42,291 bases of DNA from Nitrospirota bacterium (GCA_029261215.1 JAJDBT010000080.1:1-42291); one strand, 5' to 3'; counted from the stretch's first letter, positions 24,749-34,882 are shown. Notes: a model not told the origin generated them from the sequence alone. Translations and numbers: made by a program.

Positions 24749-25747
24749 TTACAAAAAATGATCGTAGCCTTTGGGGACAATTTTTCGAACCACCCCGTCA
24801 AGGTTCTTGAGCACAAGACCCTCTTTTTCAGGCAAAATTTGTCCGATGCAAGTGGCCTGAATCAGGTTCTTTGCCAACAACTCTATCAACTTTTTTTCTT
24901 TTTTTTGAGGCACGGTAAAGAGGAGTTCGTAATCTTCTCCGCCGTACAGCGCAAAGTCCAGGGCTTCTTTTTGAACTTGCTTGGCATAGCGCTTCAAAGC
25001 GGGAGAAAGCGGAATCTGCTCCAAAATAAGCGCTGCGCCCACATGACTCTGCTTGAGAACATGATTGAGATCCGCAGTCAGTCCATCCGAAAGATCAATC
25101 ATGGCGGAGGGAATTTTTGACTGACCTAAAAGACGTCCGGCATCACATCGGGCCTCTGGGATTTGATGACGCCGAACAAGACGCGCAAAAGACCTGCGAT
25201 CCACCTCATTGTTCAAGCCCTCGAGACCGGCAGCCGCATCTCCCAGGGTGCCGGTCACATAAAGCTTGTCTCCCACCTGTGCTCCCGCGCGGGTAAGCAT
25301 CTCCTTTTTGGGCACTTCTCCAAAAAGCGTAATGGAAATAAAAAAAGGGCCATTTGTCCGGGTGGTGTTGCCTCCAATTAAGTCGATCCGGGTTTTCTTG
25401 CAGCCTTTTGCAATACCGCGATAGAGATTGTTTAAGTCGTCCAAAACCATTTGGCCGGGGACCCCCAGTGAAACCAGTATTGCACGAGGACACCCGCCCA
25501 TTGCGGCGATATCACTTACATTGCTCGCGACCGCCTTCAAGCCGACCTGTTCAAAGGAGGAATAGGCGCGATTAAAATGTGTCCCTTCAATCAGGGTGTC
25601 TGTGGTAAGTAAGCTGTAGGTTTGAGGGGAGGGAAGCAGCGCTGCGGCATCGTCTCCGATGCCGAGCGGTATTTTCGCGTGCGAGGATTTAAATTGTTTC
25701 TGGATTTGCTCAATAAATCCAAACTCGCCGATTTCCTTTAAATTCAT
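24749..25747 (-). CDS. thiL: Thiamine-monophosphate kinase
   Basis: A 332-aa AIR-synthase-type ATP enzyme that phosphorylates thiamine monophosphate to the active cofactor thiamine diphosphate. Motifs are GIGDDAAALL (31-40), TTDTLIEGTHF (48-58), the NVSDIAAMGG stretch (75-84), VTGTLGDAA, the substrate-site DLSDGLTADL and the closing YGGEDYELLFTVP. The length matches the family. Its ATG overlaps the lon stop by one base (TAATG), so expression is coupled to lon. No thiamine riboswitch precedes it and no other thi genes are nearby. Confidence 0.96.
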   Translation of the reverse strand: MNLKEIGEFGFIEQIQKQFKSSHAKIPLGIGDDAAALLPSPQTYSLLTTDTLIEGTHFNRAYSSFEQVGLKAVASNVSDIAAMGGCPRAILVSLGVPGQMVLDDLNNLYRGIAKGCKKTRIDLIGGNTTRTNGPFFISITLFGEVPKKEMLTRAGAQVGDKLYVTGTLGDAAAGLEGLNNEVDRRSFARLVRRHQIPEARCDAGRLLGQSKIPSAMIDLSDGLTADLNHVLKQSHVGAALILEQIPLSPALKRYAKQVQKEALDFALYGGEDYELLFTVPQKKEKKLIELLAKNLIQATCIGQILPEKEGLVLKNLDGVVRKIVPKGYDHFL

Positions 25748-28173
25748 TAGACCACTGCCGAACGAGTTGATCCTTTCGGGGAACGCCGGGGAGACTTTGG
25801 AGCAGCCTTTTTTCTTGTTTTTGTTTTCTTGGCAAAAACCGTTTTTAAAACGGTTTCAATGCCATCCGCAAAAATCAGTTCCAGGCCTTTTTGCATATGT
25901 TTTGGCACTTCTTCAAGATCCTTTTCATTTCGCTTGGGTAAAATAATGGTCTTCACCCCGGCCCGCTTTGCCGCCAGAATTTTTTCCTTTAATCCACCAA
26001 TCGGCAGCACGCGACCACGAAGCGTGATTTCTCCGGTCATCGCCACATCCCCACGCAAAGGCTTCCCTGTTAATGCCGAAGCCAGCGCCGATGCCATGGT
26101 AATGCCCGCAGAAGGCCCATCTTTTGGAATCGCCCCGGCAGGCACATGAATATGAATATCGTTCTTTGAAAAAAGCGTCGGATTGATATTCAGGGCCTTT
26201 CCCTGCGATCGAATATACGAAAGCGCCGTTTGCGCGGATTCTTTCATCACTTCTCCGAGGGAGCCGGTTAAAATCAAGGCCCCTTTTCCTGCCATCAAAG
26301 TGGCTTCGATTTGAAGCACATCGCCGCCGGTCGGCGTCCACGCTAGACCCGTCGCGACACCAATCTGATCGCCCTCCCGCTCCGTTTCGGGCATGTATTT
26401 TGGAATGCCCAGAAACCGAGACAGGTTCTCCGGTGTCACGCGTGTTTTCTTGTTTTTGCCCTCGGCCAGTTTACGCGCAATCTTCCGAAGCACGTGACCA
26501 ATCTCCCGCTCCAGATTTCGAACGCCCGCTTCACGGGTATAATGCGTCACAATATTTTCTAAAGCCGCATCGGTCATCTGGACGGCCTCAGGCGTTGTAC
26601 CGTGTCCTTCGAGTTGTCTTGGCAATAAAAAGTTTTTGGCGATTCCAACCTTTTCTTCAACGGTGTAGCCGGAAAGCTCTATCATTTCCATCCGATCTCG
26701 CAAAGGCAGTGGAATAGGGTCAACCTGATTCGCAGTGGTAATGAACATGACATTCGAAAGATTAAAAGGCACCCCAAGATAGTGATCGGAAAAAGAGTTA
26801 TTTTGTTCCGGATCCAGGACTTCCAGTAAAGCCGAGGAAGGGTCCCCCCGAAAGTCCGTACCAATTTTATCTATCTCGTCCAGCATAAACACCGGATTAG
26901 AGGTCTCCGCCTGTTTCACGCCCTGAATCAGGCGGCCTGGAAGCGCTCCGACATAGGTTCTGCGGTGCCCACGGATTTCAGCTTCGTCCCGAACGCCACC
27001 CAGTGACATTCGGACAAACTTTCGTCCGAGTGAACGGGCAATCGATTTCCCGAGGGAGGTCTTTCCAACTCCCGGCGGCCCCACAAAACACAGGATCGGC
27101 CCTTTCAGGTTCGACTTCATTTTTCGAACTGCGAGGAATTCCAGAATCCGTTCTTTGACACGCTCAAGGTCATAATGATCCTCATCCAGAATTTTCTTTG
27201 CCGCAACAATATCAAGGCGATCTTTGGTCTGTTTGCTCCAGGGAATTTCGACCATCCATTCGAGATAAGTGCGAACTGTCGCGGCTTCTGCAGAATCCGG
27301 GTGCATGCGCTCAAGTCGTCTCAGTTGTTTGCTTGCCTCTTTTTCCACCTTTTTCGGCATTTTCGCTTTGACAAGCTTTTCACGAAATTCCTGAATTTCC
27401 TCCGAACGGTCATCCGTTTCGCCCAACTCTTTCTGGATGGCTTTCAACTGTTCTCTTAAAAAATATTCCCGTTGGACCTTGTCCATTTCTCCTTTGGCTT
27501 CGGACTGTATTTTTTGCTGCATGATCAAAACATGCAGCTCTTTCCCCAAAATTTCACTGGCTTTTTTAAGACGCTCGACCGGATCAAGGGTTTCCAAAAC
27601 GTCCTGGGCCACCTCAACCTTAAGACCCAGGTTAGAGACCACAAGGTCTGATAAACGGCTGGGGTCTTCAAGATTTTCGATCAAGGCCACCACATCCGGC
27701 ATTAAAAACTTCCCGAAAGCAATGGCTTTTTCCATTTGCTCTTTCACGGCACGTACTGTGGCTTCAACCTCTGGGGTCACTTCAGAAAGCAACGGCTCTT
27801 CGATCTTTTCAATCGCGACTTCGTAATAGGGCGTGGTCTTCGTGAATGACGTAATTTTGGCTTTTGAAAGACCTTGAACCAGGATCTTGATACGCCCATC
27901 AGAAAGTTTGAGCATCCTCATGATGGTGCCAACCGTCCCGACAGCATAAATATCTTCCGGTTTTGGCACTTCAACATCAAGGGATTTCTGGGCCGCTAAC
28001 AAGACCAGTTTTTTGCCTGAAATGGCTTTTTCAATCGCTTTCACGGAAACTTCTCTTCCAACAAAAAGTGGCAAAACCATATGAGGAAAGACAACGATGT
28101 CCCGAACCGGAAGCAAGGGTAACTTTGAGGGAATTTTTTCTTTTTCTGATTTCTTTTCAGATGACTTGGCCAC
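25747..28173 (-). CDS. lon: ATP-dependent protease Lon
   Basis: An 808-aa LonA. The N-terminal substrate-binding LON domain begins [20 protein letters not shown]; the AAA+ module has Walker [14 protein letters not shown] near residue 363 and Walker [10 protein letters not shown]. The serine-lysine protease follows, with [14 protein letters not shown] (Ser near 686) and [14 protein letters not shown] (Lys). It degrades misfolded and regulatory proteins in the cytosol. I prefer GTG 28173, because AGGAG lies six bases before it; the TTG at 28179 would abut the SD. The C-terminus is a basic Lys/Arg/Ser tail. Confidence 0.97.
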   Translation of the reverse strand: MAKSSEKKSEKEKIPSKLPLLPVRDIVVFPHMVLPLFVGREVSVKAIEKAISGKKLVLLAAQKSLDVEVPKPEDIYAVGTVGTIMRMLKLSDGRIKILVQGLSKAKITSFTKTTPYYEVAIEKIEEPLLSEVTPEVEATVRAVKEQMEKAIAFGKFLMPDVVALIENLEDPSRLSDLVVSNLGLKVEVAQDVLETLDPVERLKKASEILGKELHVLIMQQKIQSEAKGEMDKVQREYFLREQLKAIQKELGETDDRSEEIQEFREKLVKAKMPKKVEKEASKQLRRLERMHPDSAEAATVRTYLEWMVEIPWSKQTKDRLDIVAAKKILDEDHYDLERVKERILEFLAVRKMKSNLKGPILCFVGPPGVGKTSLGKSIARSLGRKFVRMSLGGVRDEAEIRGHRRTYVGALPGRLIQGVKQAETSNPVFMLDEIDKIGTDFRGDPSSALLEVLDPEQNNSFSDHYLGVPFNLSNVMFITTANQVDPIPLPLRDRMEMIELSGYTVEEKVGIAKNFLLPRQLEGHGTTPEAVQMTDAALENIVTHYTREAGVRNLEREIGHVLRKIARKLAEGKNKKTRVTPENLSRFLGIPKYMPETEREGDQIGVATGLAWTPTGGDVLQIEATLMAGKGALILTGSLGEVMKESAQTALSYIRSQGKALNINPTLFSKNDIHIHVPAGAIPKDGPSAGITMASALASALTGKPLRGDVAMTGEITLRGRVLPIGGLKEKILAAKRAGVKTIILPKRNEKDLEEVPKHMQKGLELIFADGIETVLKTVFAKKTKTRKKAAPKSPRRSPKGSTRSAVV

Positions 28174-28211
28174 AAACAACTCCTAAAAAAATGATCGTAA
28201 GATGATATGAG

Positions 28212-28241
28212 AGTATATGCAATTAGAGAAAGTGAAAGCAA
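28212..28241 (-). promoter_or_regulatory. Candidate promoter for lon
   Basis: On the minus strand TTGCTT (28241-28236) and TATACT (28217-28212) are 18 bases apart, about 40 bases before the lon start. No CIRCE element or clear sigma-32 motif was seen. Confidence 0.4.
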
Positions 28242-28279
28242 CGCAGATCCTTCTTTCAGGCATTGCTGCGAAATTCGGA

Positions 28280-29152
28280 CTATAAGGCCAGTTTTTTAAG
28301 ATATTGTTTGAAGGCCCCTCCCAATTTTGGATTTTTAAGACCCATCTTAACGGTGGCCTGCAAAAAGCCCAGTTTATCTCCGGCATCATAGCGATCTCCC
28401 TTGATGACATAACCATACATCGTTCTCAAGGTGGTTAGGTCATTCAGGGCATCGGTAAGCTGGATCTCATTGTTTTTCCCGGGTTTGGTTTTTTCGAGCA
28501 AGTCGAATATTTCAGGGATCAGAATATAACGTCCGATCACCGCAAGATCCGAAGGAGCATCTTCCACAGCGGGCTTTTCGACTAAATGATTAATTTTATA
28601 GAGGTCGTCGATGGCCGGGGTGGCATCCAGTATTCCGTATTGATGTACTTCTGATTTATCCACACGCTGAATACCAATAATAGGCGCAGGCGTTCGCTCA
28701 TAGACATCAATCATCTGTTTGAGTGCAGGGGTGCTGTGGTCTACGATATCATCTCCGAGTAACACAGCAAAGGGCTCATCTCCAATCAAATGTTTCGCAC
28801 AAAGAATCGCATGCCCCAATCCTTGAGGCTGGCTTTGACGGATATAACAAAAATCCGCCATATCGGAAATGCGCCTCAAACCCGGGATATAATGTTCCTT
28901 TCCCGTCTGTTTCAAGATCTCTTCTAACTCGAAAGAGATATCAAAATGATCCTCAATCGCCCTTTTTCCGCGACCGGTGATAATAATAATCTGGCTAATC
29001 CCGGCAGCGACCGCTTCTTCAACGACATACTGAATCAGTGGTTTATCCACAAGGGGTAACATTTCTTTCGGGGATGCCTTGGTCACGGGCAAAAACCGTG
29101 TACCCAGACCCGCTGCGGGAATAACCGCCTTTGTAATCTTCTCTTTACGCAT
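28280..29152 (-). CDS. galU: UTP-glucose-1-phosphate uridylyltransferase
   Basis: A 290-aa nucleotidyltransferase that makes UDP-glucose from UTP and glucose-1-phosphate, the donor for envelope polysaccharide and trehalose synthesis. The nucleotide-binding start AVIPAAGLGTRFLPVTKASP is at 9-28, followed by KEMLPLVDKPLIQYVVEEA, the LLGDD metal site near 131 and VEKP near 190. Length matches GalU. The ATG is preceded by GAGAGGA. It sits 53 bp after coaE in the same direction. Confidence 0.96.
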   Translation of the reverse strand: MRKEKITKAVIPAAGLGTRFLPVTKASPKEMLPLVDKPLIQYVVEEAVAAGISQIIIITGRGKRAIEDHFDISFELEEILKQTGKEHYIPGLRRISDMADFCYIRQSQPQGLGHAILCAKHLIGDEPFAVLLGDDIVDHSTPALKQMIDVYERTPAPIIGIQRVDKSEVHQYGILDATPAIDDLYKINHLVEKPAVEDAPSDLAVIGRYILIPEIFDLLEKTKPGKNNEIQLTDALNDLTTLRTMYGYVIKGDRYDAGDKLGFLQATVKMGLKNPKLGGAFKQYLKKLAL

Positions 29153-29205
29153 TTTCCTCTCCGGTTAAATGTCAGTGATACAGACCATACATCAGAATTT
29201 GGGGG

Positions 29206-29808
29206 TTAACGTTTTTTTATGAGTCTCTGATAAATATCGCGCACTTCTTTTTTGACGACTTCGCGCGGCTTTTGATTATCAATGATTTCATCTGCAAATA
29301 CTCTCTTTTCATCCAGAGGCATTTGGGTGTCTATCCTTAATTTCGCCGCTTCTTTCGTTAGACCATCTCTTTGGGTTAAACGCGCCAACTGTGTCTTCTG
29401 GTCAACATAAACCAGCAATACCCAGTCCATTCTCTGATGGGCATTAACCTCGATCAGCAAGGGGGCGTCAAAAACCATCACGCTCTGAGGCTGCTTTTGT
29501 TCGATTCTTTTTTTCTCCGATTCCAGCTGCTCAAAAACCAGCGGGTGGATGATTTCATTCAATTGCGCCAATTGGAGTGGATGATGAAAGACAATCTCCC
29601 CCAATTTTTTACGATCAATTTCACCGGATACACTCACTATTTCCTGCCCAAAGAAATCAATGACGGGTTGATATGCGCGATTTCCCTTGAGAATGACTTC
29701 GTGAGCAATCTCGTCTGCATCAACGATCACAGCTCCTTCTTCTCTCAAGAAGTCGGAGACGGTACTCTTTCCGGAGGCAATGCCTCCAGTTAAGCCGACT
29801 AAAATCAT
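29206..29808 (-). CDS. coaE: Dephospho-CoA kinase
   Basis: A 200-aa P-loop kinase for the last step of coenzyme A synthesis. Walker A is GLTGGIASGKST at 5-16, followed by DADEIAHEVI (31-40), the NEIIHPLVF motif and the VFDAPLLIE strand. The preceding CoA step, coaD, is at 36522-37049 on the other strand. The SD is weak. In many genomes coaE neighbours DNA repair or replication genes; here it lies between galU and the TPR gene. Confidence 0.96.
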   Translation of the reverse strand: MILVGLTGGIASGKSTVSDFLREEGAVIVDADEIAHEVILKGNRAYQPVIDFFGQEIVSVSGEIDRKKLGEIVFHHPLQLAQLNEIIHPLVFEQLESEKKRIEQKQPQSVMVFDAPLLIEVNAHQRMDWVLLVYVDQKTQLARLTQRDGLTKEAAKLRIDTQMPLDEKRVFADEIIDNQKPREVVKKEVRDIYQRLIKKR

Positions 29809-29895
29809 CTCGTCACTCTAACAATTTGATGAATCATATCATATATTGATTGATTTTTTTGGAGGGAATGCCCAGGAAAATAAAGGGAGAGATTG

Positions 29896-29916
29896 AAAAG
29901 AAGGGGAGGGAACCCC
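29896..29916 (-). terminator. Weak terminator candidate after the TPR gene
   Basis: On the minus strand GGGG-N6-CCCC (29916-29903) is followed by a T-rich tract (29902-29896). The four-pair stem is short, so this is tentative. Confidence 0.25.
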
Positions 29917-29936
29917 GATACGAACCTACCCCGCAT

Positions 29937-31955
29937 TTATAGGAATGAGACCTGATCTCTCGAACTGCCTTTTTCAGAAGCGATGGATCCATCGCTGATC
30001 TCTGAATCAGGGCTATCGTTCTTTTTCGAGAAAGTTGAATGCTGACATTTTTCAGCAACCTTTCTGAAGGTTGGGTCAATATGATAAATTTCCTGAAAAA
30101 GGGCGGCCGCTTCTGCATCCCCCGTTTCTTCGTAAAGGAGCGCCAATTCGTATTTTAGGGCGATCATCTGCTCACCTTTGTGTTTTGAATTGACAAGGGC
30201 TTTTTGAAGCACTTCTATAGCTGAAGAAATGGACCCTTCATCGCGATGACAAAGCGCAAGCATCATCATCGCGCCTTCGAAACGATCTCCGACGGCAGCG
30301 AGTTCAAAGGCCTCCATGGCTTCGGAGATCATACTCATCTCCTTATAGGCCATTCCAAGGTCATACTGTGTTTCCGCCTCTTCCTCTTTTCTGTCCCCTA
30401 AAGCGGACTCCTGCCCTCTAAAGGATTGCTCCAATGCATGCTCAGGCCCCTCGTCATCGCCACTAAAATTGCCTGAAAGAACATCATTCAAATCCACAAA
30501 GTCTTCATTAGACGGCTCCACTTCAAAGGCCGAAAGCAGATCGGCTTCTTCATCGAATGAGATGGCTGAAGGCTCGTCATCCCTTGGAGCCTTTTTAGTC
30601 GATGAAACATCATCAAGAGCAACAATGGTGGGTTCAGAAAGATCACCCGAAAAGGAATCCCCGAGCGATATCGCTTCACCAAAAGCATTCCGCTCCGTGG
30701 ATTCTGTTGATGACAACGTGGTTTCAGCCAAAAGAGGGGTATCGCTAGAAAGCGCTTCTGCTTCAGAAAGCGGCGAAGCAGAGAACCCTTCCTGTTTTTC
30801 CCATTCGGGAAATGCTTCTTTTAATTCATTCTGAAGACGACTGCTGGTTTTTTCGTCACCCAGCGCTTCGTAACGCGCAATCAAAAGTTGGCATGTTTCA
30901 ATCGCTTGTTCCCTCATGCCCTGCTGTGTGTAGATTTCTTTTAACTTTAGGTGGGGCTTTAATTCTGAGGGAAACGCTTTCGAAATAATTTGAAGCTGGT
31001 CGATTGCTTTTTCAAACAAGCCATACTGGATAAAAACCTCGACCTCAGTCAATCCATTTTCCAATGCATTTTCATCTTCAGCAGCGGAGGCCAGGTCCCC
31101 AACATCCTGGAAATCCATCATCGAATGGCCTGTCTGATAAAGCGTCTGTTCTTCCGCCATCGGCTCTGACTCTGGTGTGATAAAACCTTCCATGGCTTCT
31201 TCTGAAGTGCCCGATTGCTCAGAAATTGCATCCTCAGAAGCAATCTCTGAAACGGGATCCGGAGGAATAAGCGAATCGAAAGGCACATCGTCTAAAGAAG
31301 CCCCCTCTTCCGCGATGCCTTCTTCAAGGACGGGTTCCGGAAATTCCTTTTCCCCAAATGTGGGGTCCAATGCCATCACGATATTTCGAATCTCGTCTGC
31401 TTCAACTGTTTTATTTTTTGATTCATAAATAGCAATTATTTTTTTATATTCTTCTATAGCCTCATCATTCATCTCACCTTTAAGGCACATTTCCGCAATT
31501 TCAATTCTTATTTTGACATTGTTTGCATCAAGGCTGGAGAGCTTGCGATACACCGTCAGGGCTGCAATAAAGTTTTTTTCCTTGGCATAGTGTTTGGCCG
31601 CCTTTAAATAATCATCAATGGCATTGCCGATAAGGCCGCGTTCTTCATACACAGCAGCCAGTTTTTCATAGACTTCATATCTGGAAGGATCAACTTTGAG
31701 GGCTTTTTTGTAGAGAGCAATACTTTTTAGTTCAAATGCTGCAAATTGAAATGCCTCTCCCGCTTTAATGTAGGCCGTCGTCGCCCCCTTTTTATTGTTT
31801 GCCTTAAGGTAGAGATCTCCAATCGCGTTGTGGGTATTGCCATCATTCGGAGCCTCCGCAGCAAGTTTCTCCCACTCCTCAATGGCCTCCTTAAACTTTC
31901 CTTTTAAAACAAGCTTTTGAGCTTTCTCAATGATCGTGCTCTTGCTGATAGACAA
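29937..31955 (-). CDS. Large acidic TPR-repeat protein, FrzS/PilF-like context unknown
   Basis: A 672-aa cytosolic protein. Tetratricopeptide repeats fill about 5-205, with repeats such as AIEEWEKLAAEAPNDGNTHN and AIDDYLKAAKHYAKEKNFIA, and return at about 310-385 and 530-645. Between them are long, acidic, Ser/Glu-rich, probably disordered linkers (210-300 and 390-515). TPR scaffolds of this layout hold protein complexes in motility, secretion or polarity, but no partner is identified here. Translation starts at TTG 31955, with AAGGAGG eight bases upstream. A TTGACA -35 hexamer at 32014-32009 (minus strand) has no good -10 box. Confidence 0.85.
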   Translation of the reverse strand: MSISKSTIIEKAQKLVLKGKFKEAIEEWEKLAAEAPNDGNTHNAIGDLYLKANNKKGATTAYIKAGEAFQFAAFELKSIALYKKALKVDPSRYEVYEKLAAVYEERGLIGNAIDDYLKAAKHYAKEKNFIAALTVYRKLSSLDANNVKIRIEIAEMCLKGEMNDEAIEEYKKIIAIYESKNKTVEADEIRNIVMALDPTFGEKEFPEPVLEEGIAEEGASLDDVPFDSLIPPDPVSEIASEDAISEQSGTSEEAMEGFITPESEPMAEEQTLYQTGHSMMDFQDVGDLASAAEDENALENGLTEVEVFIQYGLFEKAIDQLQIISKAFPSELKPHLKLKEIYTQQGMREQAIETCQLLIARYEALGDEKTSSRLQNELKEAFPEWEKQEGFSASPLSEAEALSSDTPLLAETTLSSTESTERNAFGEAISLGDSFSGDLSEPTIVALDDVSSTKKAPRDDEPSAISFDEEADLLSAFEVEPSNEDFVDLNDVLSGNFSGDDEGPEHALEQSFRGQESALGDRKEEEAETQYDLGMAYKEMSMISEAMEAFELAAVGDRFEGAMMMLALCHRDEGSISSAIEVLQKALVNSKHKGEQMIALKYELALLYEETGDAEAAALFQEIYHIDPTFRKVAEKCQHSTFSKKNDSPDSEISDGSIASEKGSSRDQVSFL

Positions 31956-32057
31956 GGCAGTCCCCTCCTTACAGTCCTATCAAATGGGTACCATAGAACC
32001 CCTGCACTGTCAAGAAATCTGCCGGGGTTTTGGCGGGAAGTTTTATTTTAATTTAGT

Positions 32058-32079
32058 ATTAAATTTTATAAAATTTAAT
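32058..32079. repeat. Perfect 22-bp AT-only palindrome
   Basis: An AT-only palindrome centred at 32068/32069 in the 181-bp gap between polX and the TPR gene, both on the minus strand. It lies about 100 bases before the TPR start. It may be an operator or a terminator-like hairpin at the polX end. The rest of the gap shows no gene. Confidence 0.55.
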
Positions 32080-32136
32080 TAAGGATGAGATTTGATTTTG
32101 GCTTTGCGAGAGATCGAAAAAATGAAAGAGGTCAGC

Positions 32137-33879
32137 TTATTTTTGATTTAAATAAGCAAGGATCCCTTCTTTAGGCAGGGTGTTAATGAGATCATCAGAA
32201 GAGAGCCATCCTTTTCGGGCAATCCCGATGCCTGCGGAAAGATCGGTCATGCTTGCAATCTGATGAGCATCCGGGTTTAAACTCATACGAACACCCGCCT
32301 CTTTGGCTAAGATGCAATACCGCCAGTCCAGGTCAAGCCGAAAAGGACTTGCATTCAGCTCGATGACCACTTCGTTTTTCCGTGCAGCTTCAATCACAGC
32401 GGGCATATTTAAAGGATACGCTTCACGGGACAACAAAAGTCGCCCCGTCGGATGCCCAAGCATGGTGACCGATGGATGCGAGACCGCCCGGATCACCCGC
32501 TCCGTCATCTCCGCTTCATTCATACTAAAATTGGAATGAACCGAGGCAATCACAAAATCAAATTCAGAAAGCGTTTCCTCATCATAATCCAGGCTACCGT
32601 CCGGCAGAATATCCGACTCAATCCCCTTTAAAATCTCAATCCCTTGAAACTTTTTTCGAAGTCCATCAATTTCTTTATGTTGCTTTCGAATACGATCGGC
32701 TTTCAGTCCATGGGCATAAACAGCAGATTGACTATGGTCTGATATTCCAATGTATTCATAACCCGCTTTTGCGGCAGCCGCCACCATTTCGGAAAGCGAG
32801 GCGGAACCATCACTATAGGTAGTATGCACATGAAAGATACCGCGGATATCGTTCTCCGTAACCAGCTTTGGAAGACGGTGATGAACAGCGGCATTCATTT
32901 CACCCCGTCCTTCACGTAGTTCCGGTGGGATGTAGTCAACATCCAGCGTCGAAAACAGATCATATTCATCCTTGCAAGGCAAAAGATGGTCTTCTAAAAA
33001 AAGACCATACTCACTCACTTTAATCCCAAACTGTTTCGCCCGCGCAGCAAATGACTGCTGATATGCGTCATTCCCTGTTAAATGGTGCAATAGAAAAGAA
33101 AAGCGGTCATCGGGAACAAGATATATCCGGAGGGCAATCCCATCATTCATTGTGCAATTTAAAATCTCAAATCCAGATTGGATTTGAGATTGGCATTGCG
33201 TTGCGACAATGCCATCAATGGCATACACTTCCGCTTTCAGATCTGGCGGTGATTCGCAGGAGACGATCAGATCAATCCCGCTCACGATTTCATTTCGACA
33301 CCTTAGTTCACCCACAGAACTTGCACGCATGACGCCCTTGATTTTTTGGAGTTCAGACAACAGGGACTCGCAGAGCCTTTGAGCCGTGTGTGCATGAAGA
33401 TATCCCTGGTGCTTTTTATGAAAGACGATGGCGTTCTGTATTTTTTCCTGTGTTTTTTTTCCAAACCCCGGTAAACTCACGAGCCGGTTTTCAACACAGG
33501 CATACTCCAAATCCACCAGGTTTGAGACCCCTAAGGACTCATGGATTTGACGTATTTTTTGGACACCCAAACCCCGCAGCGCCAACATTTCAAGAAGGCC
33601 GATCGGAACCGACGCTTTGGTCTCTTCATAATATTGCGACTGACCAGAACCTGCCCACTCAGCTATCGTTTCAAAAATCCCTGGCCCAATACCCTTCTCT
33701 TTTAAAAGAGAACGACTTGCGATGGCTTCTGAGAGATCGCCTTCCAAATCTTCCAAAACCCTGGCCGCATTCGCATAGGCTCTCGATTTAAAAGGGCTTT
33801 CCCCTTTAAGCGCCAGCAAAACAGACAATTCTTCCAAAAGCGGAATCAAGGCTTCTTTATCGAGTGGTCCTACAGACAA
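32137..33879 (-). CDS. polX: PolX-family protein with intact PHP nuclease and altered polymerase site
   Basis: A 580-aa PolX: helix-hairpin-helix motifs (GLGVQKI, GFGKKTQEKI), a Pol beta-type palm and a C-terminal PHP domain. Bacterial PolX fills short gaps and has 3'-5' exonuclease activity. In the palm the usual GDID is SGID (G201, D203), and the later vDLR is IALR (A249), so two of three metal-binding aspartates are gone. The PHP metal site is complete: H350-V-H352, D357, SDH, GIESD, SVHSN, GHPTGR and NPDAH. The protein is probably a nuclease only. The start is TTG 33879; an in-frame TGA just upstream leaves no earlier ATG. It follows the small membrane protein gene by 14 bases. Confidence 0.93.
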   Translation of the reverse strand: MSVGPLDKEALIPLLEELSVLLALKGESPFKSRAYANAARVLEDLEGDLSEAIASRSLLKEKGIGPGIFETIAEWAGSGQSQYYEETKASVPIGLLEMLALRGLGVQKIRQIHESLGVSNLVDLEYACVENRLVSLPGFGKKTQEKIQNAIVFHKKHQGYLHAHTAQRLCESLLSELQKIKGVMRASSVGELRCRNEIVSGIDLIVSCESPPDLKAEVYAIDGIVATQCQSQIQSGFEILNCTMNDGIALRIYLVPDDRFSFLLHHLTGNDAYQQSFAARAKQFGIKVSEYGLFLEDHLLPCKDEYDLFSTLDVDYIPPELREGRGEMNAAVHHRLPKLVTENDIRGIFHVHTTYSDGSASLSEMVAAAAKAGYEYIGISDHSQSAVYAHGLKADRIRKQHKEIDGLRKKFQGIEILKGIESDILPDGSLDYDEETLSEFDFVIASVHSNFSMNEAEMTERVIRAVSHPSVTMLGHPTGRLLLSREAYPLNMPAVIEAARKNEVVIELNASPFRLDLDWRYCILAKEAGVRMSLNPDAHQIASMTDLSAGIGIARKGWLSSDDLINTLPKEGILAYLNQK

Positions 33880-33892
33880 TTGAAACCCGCGT

Positions 33893-34096
33893 TCATTTTG
33901 GGTTCATCCCTTTTTTCTTGTTTTTGTGCGACATCCATTTCGAAAAAATCATGATGAGATAAACACCGAGAGCCGTTCCACTCATAAAATAGAAATTTCC
34001 GATGATGTGTGAGTAGTTCTCGGCAAGGAAAAAAAACCCGGACAAAATGACTGAGGTCGCCAAAACCATTAGCCATAAATTAATTAGTGGACGCAC
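33893..34096 (-). CDS. Small two-helix membrane protein
   Basis: A 67-aa protein with two hydrophobic helices (about 6-24 and 35-52), then a basic tail SKWMSHKNKKKG that should stay in the cytosol. I know of no family match. The ATG has AAAGGAG four bases upstream. It lies between radC and polX, 45 bp after the first and 14 bp before the second, so it is likely part of that operon. Confidence 0.65.
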   Translation of the reverse strand: MRPLINLWLMVLATSVILSGFFFLAENYSHIIGNFYFMSGTALGVYLIMIFSKWMSHKNKKKGMNPK

Positions 34097-34141
34097 ATAA
34101 AGCTCCTTTCGGTTCTATATTCAATAGTGAGGAGCATTGTA

Positions 34142-34882
34142 TTACAAATCCTCCCCATAGGCCACAGGGCCTTGACTTGCGACCGACAGGTTTTTCCTGT
34201 GATTATTCGTGTATCCAGCGTCGGCAAAACTAAAATAATCTTTACTCCCAATAATGACATGATCCAAAACAGGAATTCCCATGAGTTCCCCTGCGGAAAT
34301 GAGGCGCGTGGTAATCATTTTATCTTCCTCACTCGGGGTCGGATCACCACTCGGATGGTTATGCAAAAAGATCACTGCGGCGGCAGAATCCCGGACAGCG
34401 GGTTGAAAAACTTCCCTCGGGTGTACAATGGTCGCCGTTAAGCTCCCTTCAGAAATCATCACATCCCGAATAATTCTATTTTTCTGGTCGAGTAAGATGA
34501 TTTTAAAATACTCTTTCTTCGCACTTCTTAAAAGGTGCGCATAGTGCTGGAAGACATCCTGGCTTTTGGAAACAATCGCTCCTTCAAAAGTAGAAACAGC
34601 AAGAGAGCGTCGGCCCAGCTCAATCGCAGCTTTGATCTGAGCCGCCTTGGCCGGACCGACTCCTTTTATAGCACAAAGCTCTGTGACACTCGCATGAACC
34701 AATTGAGACAATGAAGAGAACTTCTTTAAGAGGTATATCGCTAACTGAAGCGCGTCTCCCTCATCAGAGCCCGTTCTTAATAAAATGGCCAGAAGCTGAG
34801 CGTCCGAAAGAGACGCAGAGCCATTTCTAAGCAGCCGCTCTCTCGGCCGCTCCTCTTTTGGCCAGTCTTTCAGTTTAATCAT
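34142..34882 (-). CDS. radC: RadC-family JAB/MPN-domain protein
   Basis: A 246-aa protein with an N-terminal helix-hairpin-helix (LCAIKGVGPAKAAQIKAAIE, about 69-88) and a C-terminal JAB1/MPN domain whose metal motif HNHPSGDPTPSEED is at 174-187. The name RadC implies DNA repair, but that role was not upheld in E. coli; the family is a putative metal-dependent isopeptidase or nuclease. The start MIKLKDWPKEERPRERL is typical. It opens the minus-strand run toward polX. The upstream 205-bp gap is shared with the plus-strand zinc-ribbon gene. Confidence 0.94.
   Translation of the reverse strand: MIKLKDWPKEERPRERLLRNGSASLSDAQLLAILLRTGSDEGDALQLAIYLLKKFSSLSQLVHASVTELCAIKGVGPAKAAQIKAAIELGRRSLAVSTFEGAIVSKSQDVFQHYAHLLRSAKKEYFKIILLDQKNRIIRDVMISEGSLTATIVHPREVFQPAVRDSAAAVIFLHNHPSGDPTPSEEDKMITTRLISAGELMGIPVLDHVIIGSKDYFSFADAGYTNNHRKNLSVASQGPVAYGEDL

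Noticed and set aside
25829-27826. Plus-strand open frames opposite lon
   Set aside because: They mirror lon codons; lon itself has full motifs and a proper start.
29903-29936. Possible tRNA fragment (GGTTCGTATC on the minus strand)
   Set aside because: No cloverleaf can be built around it; only a weak GGGG/CCCC hairpin is present.
33870-34076. Alternative 68-codon minus-strand frame overlapping the small membrane protein
   Set aside because: The frame at 33893-34096 has a good SD and clear membrane helices, and this one does not.
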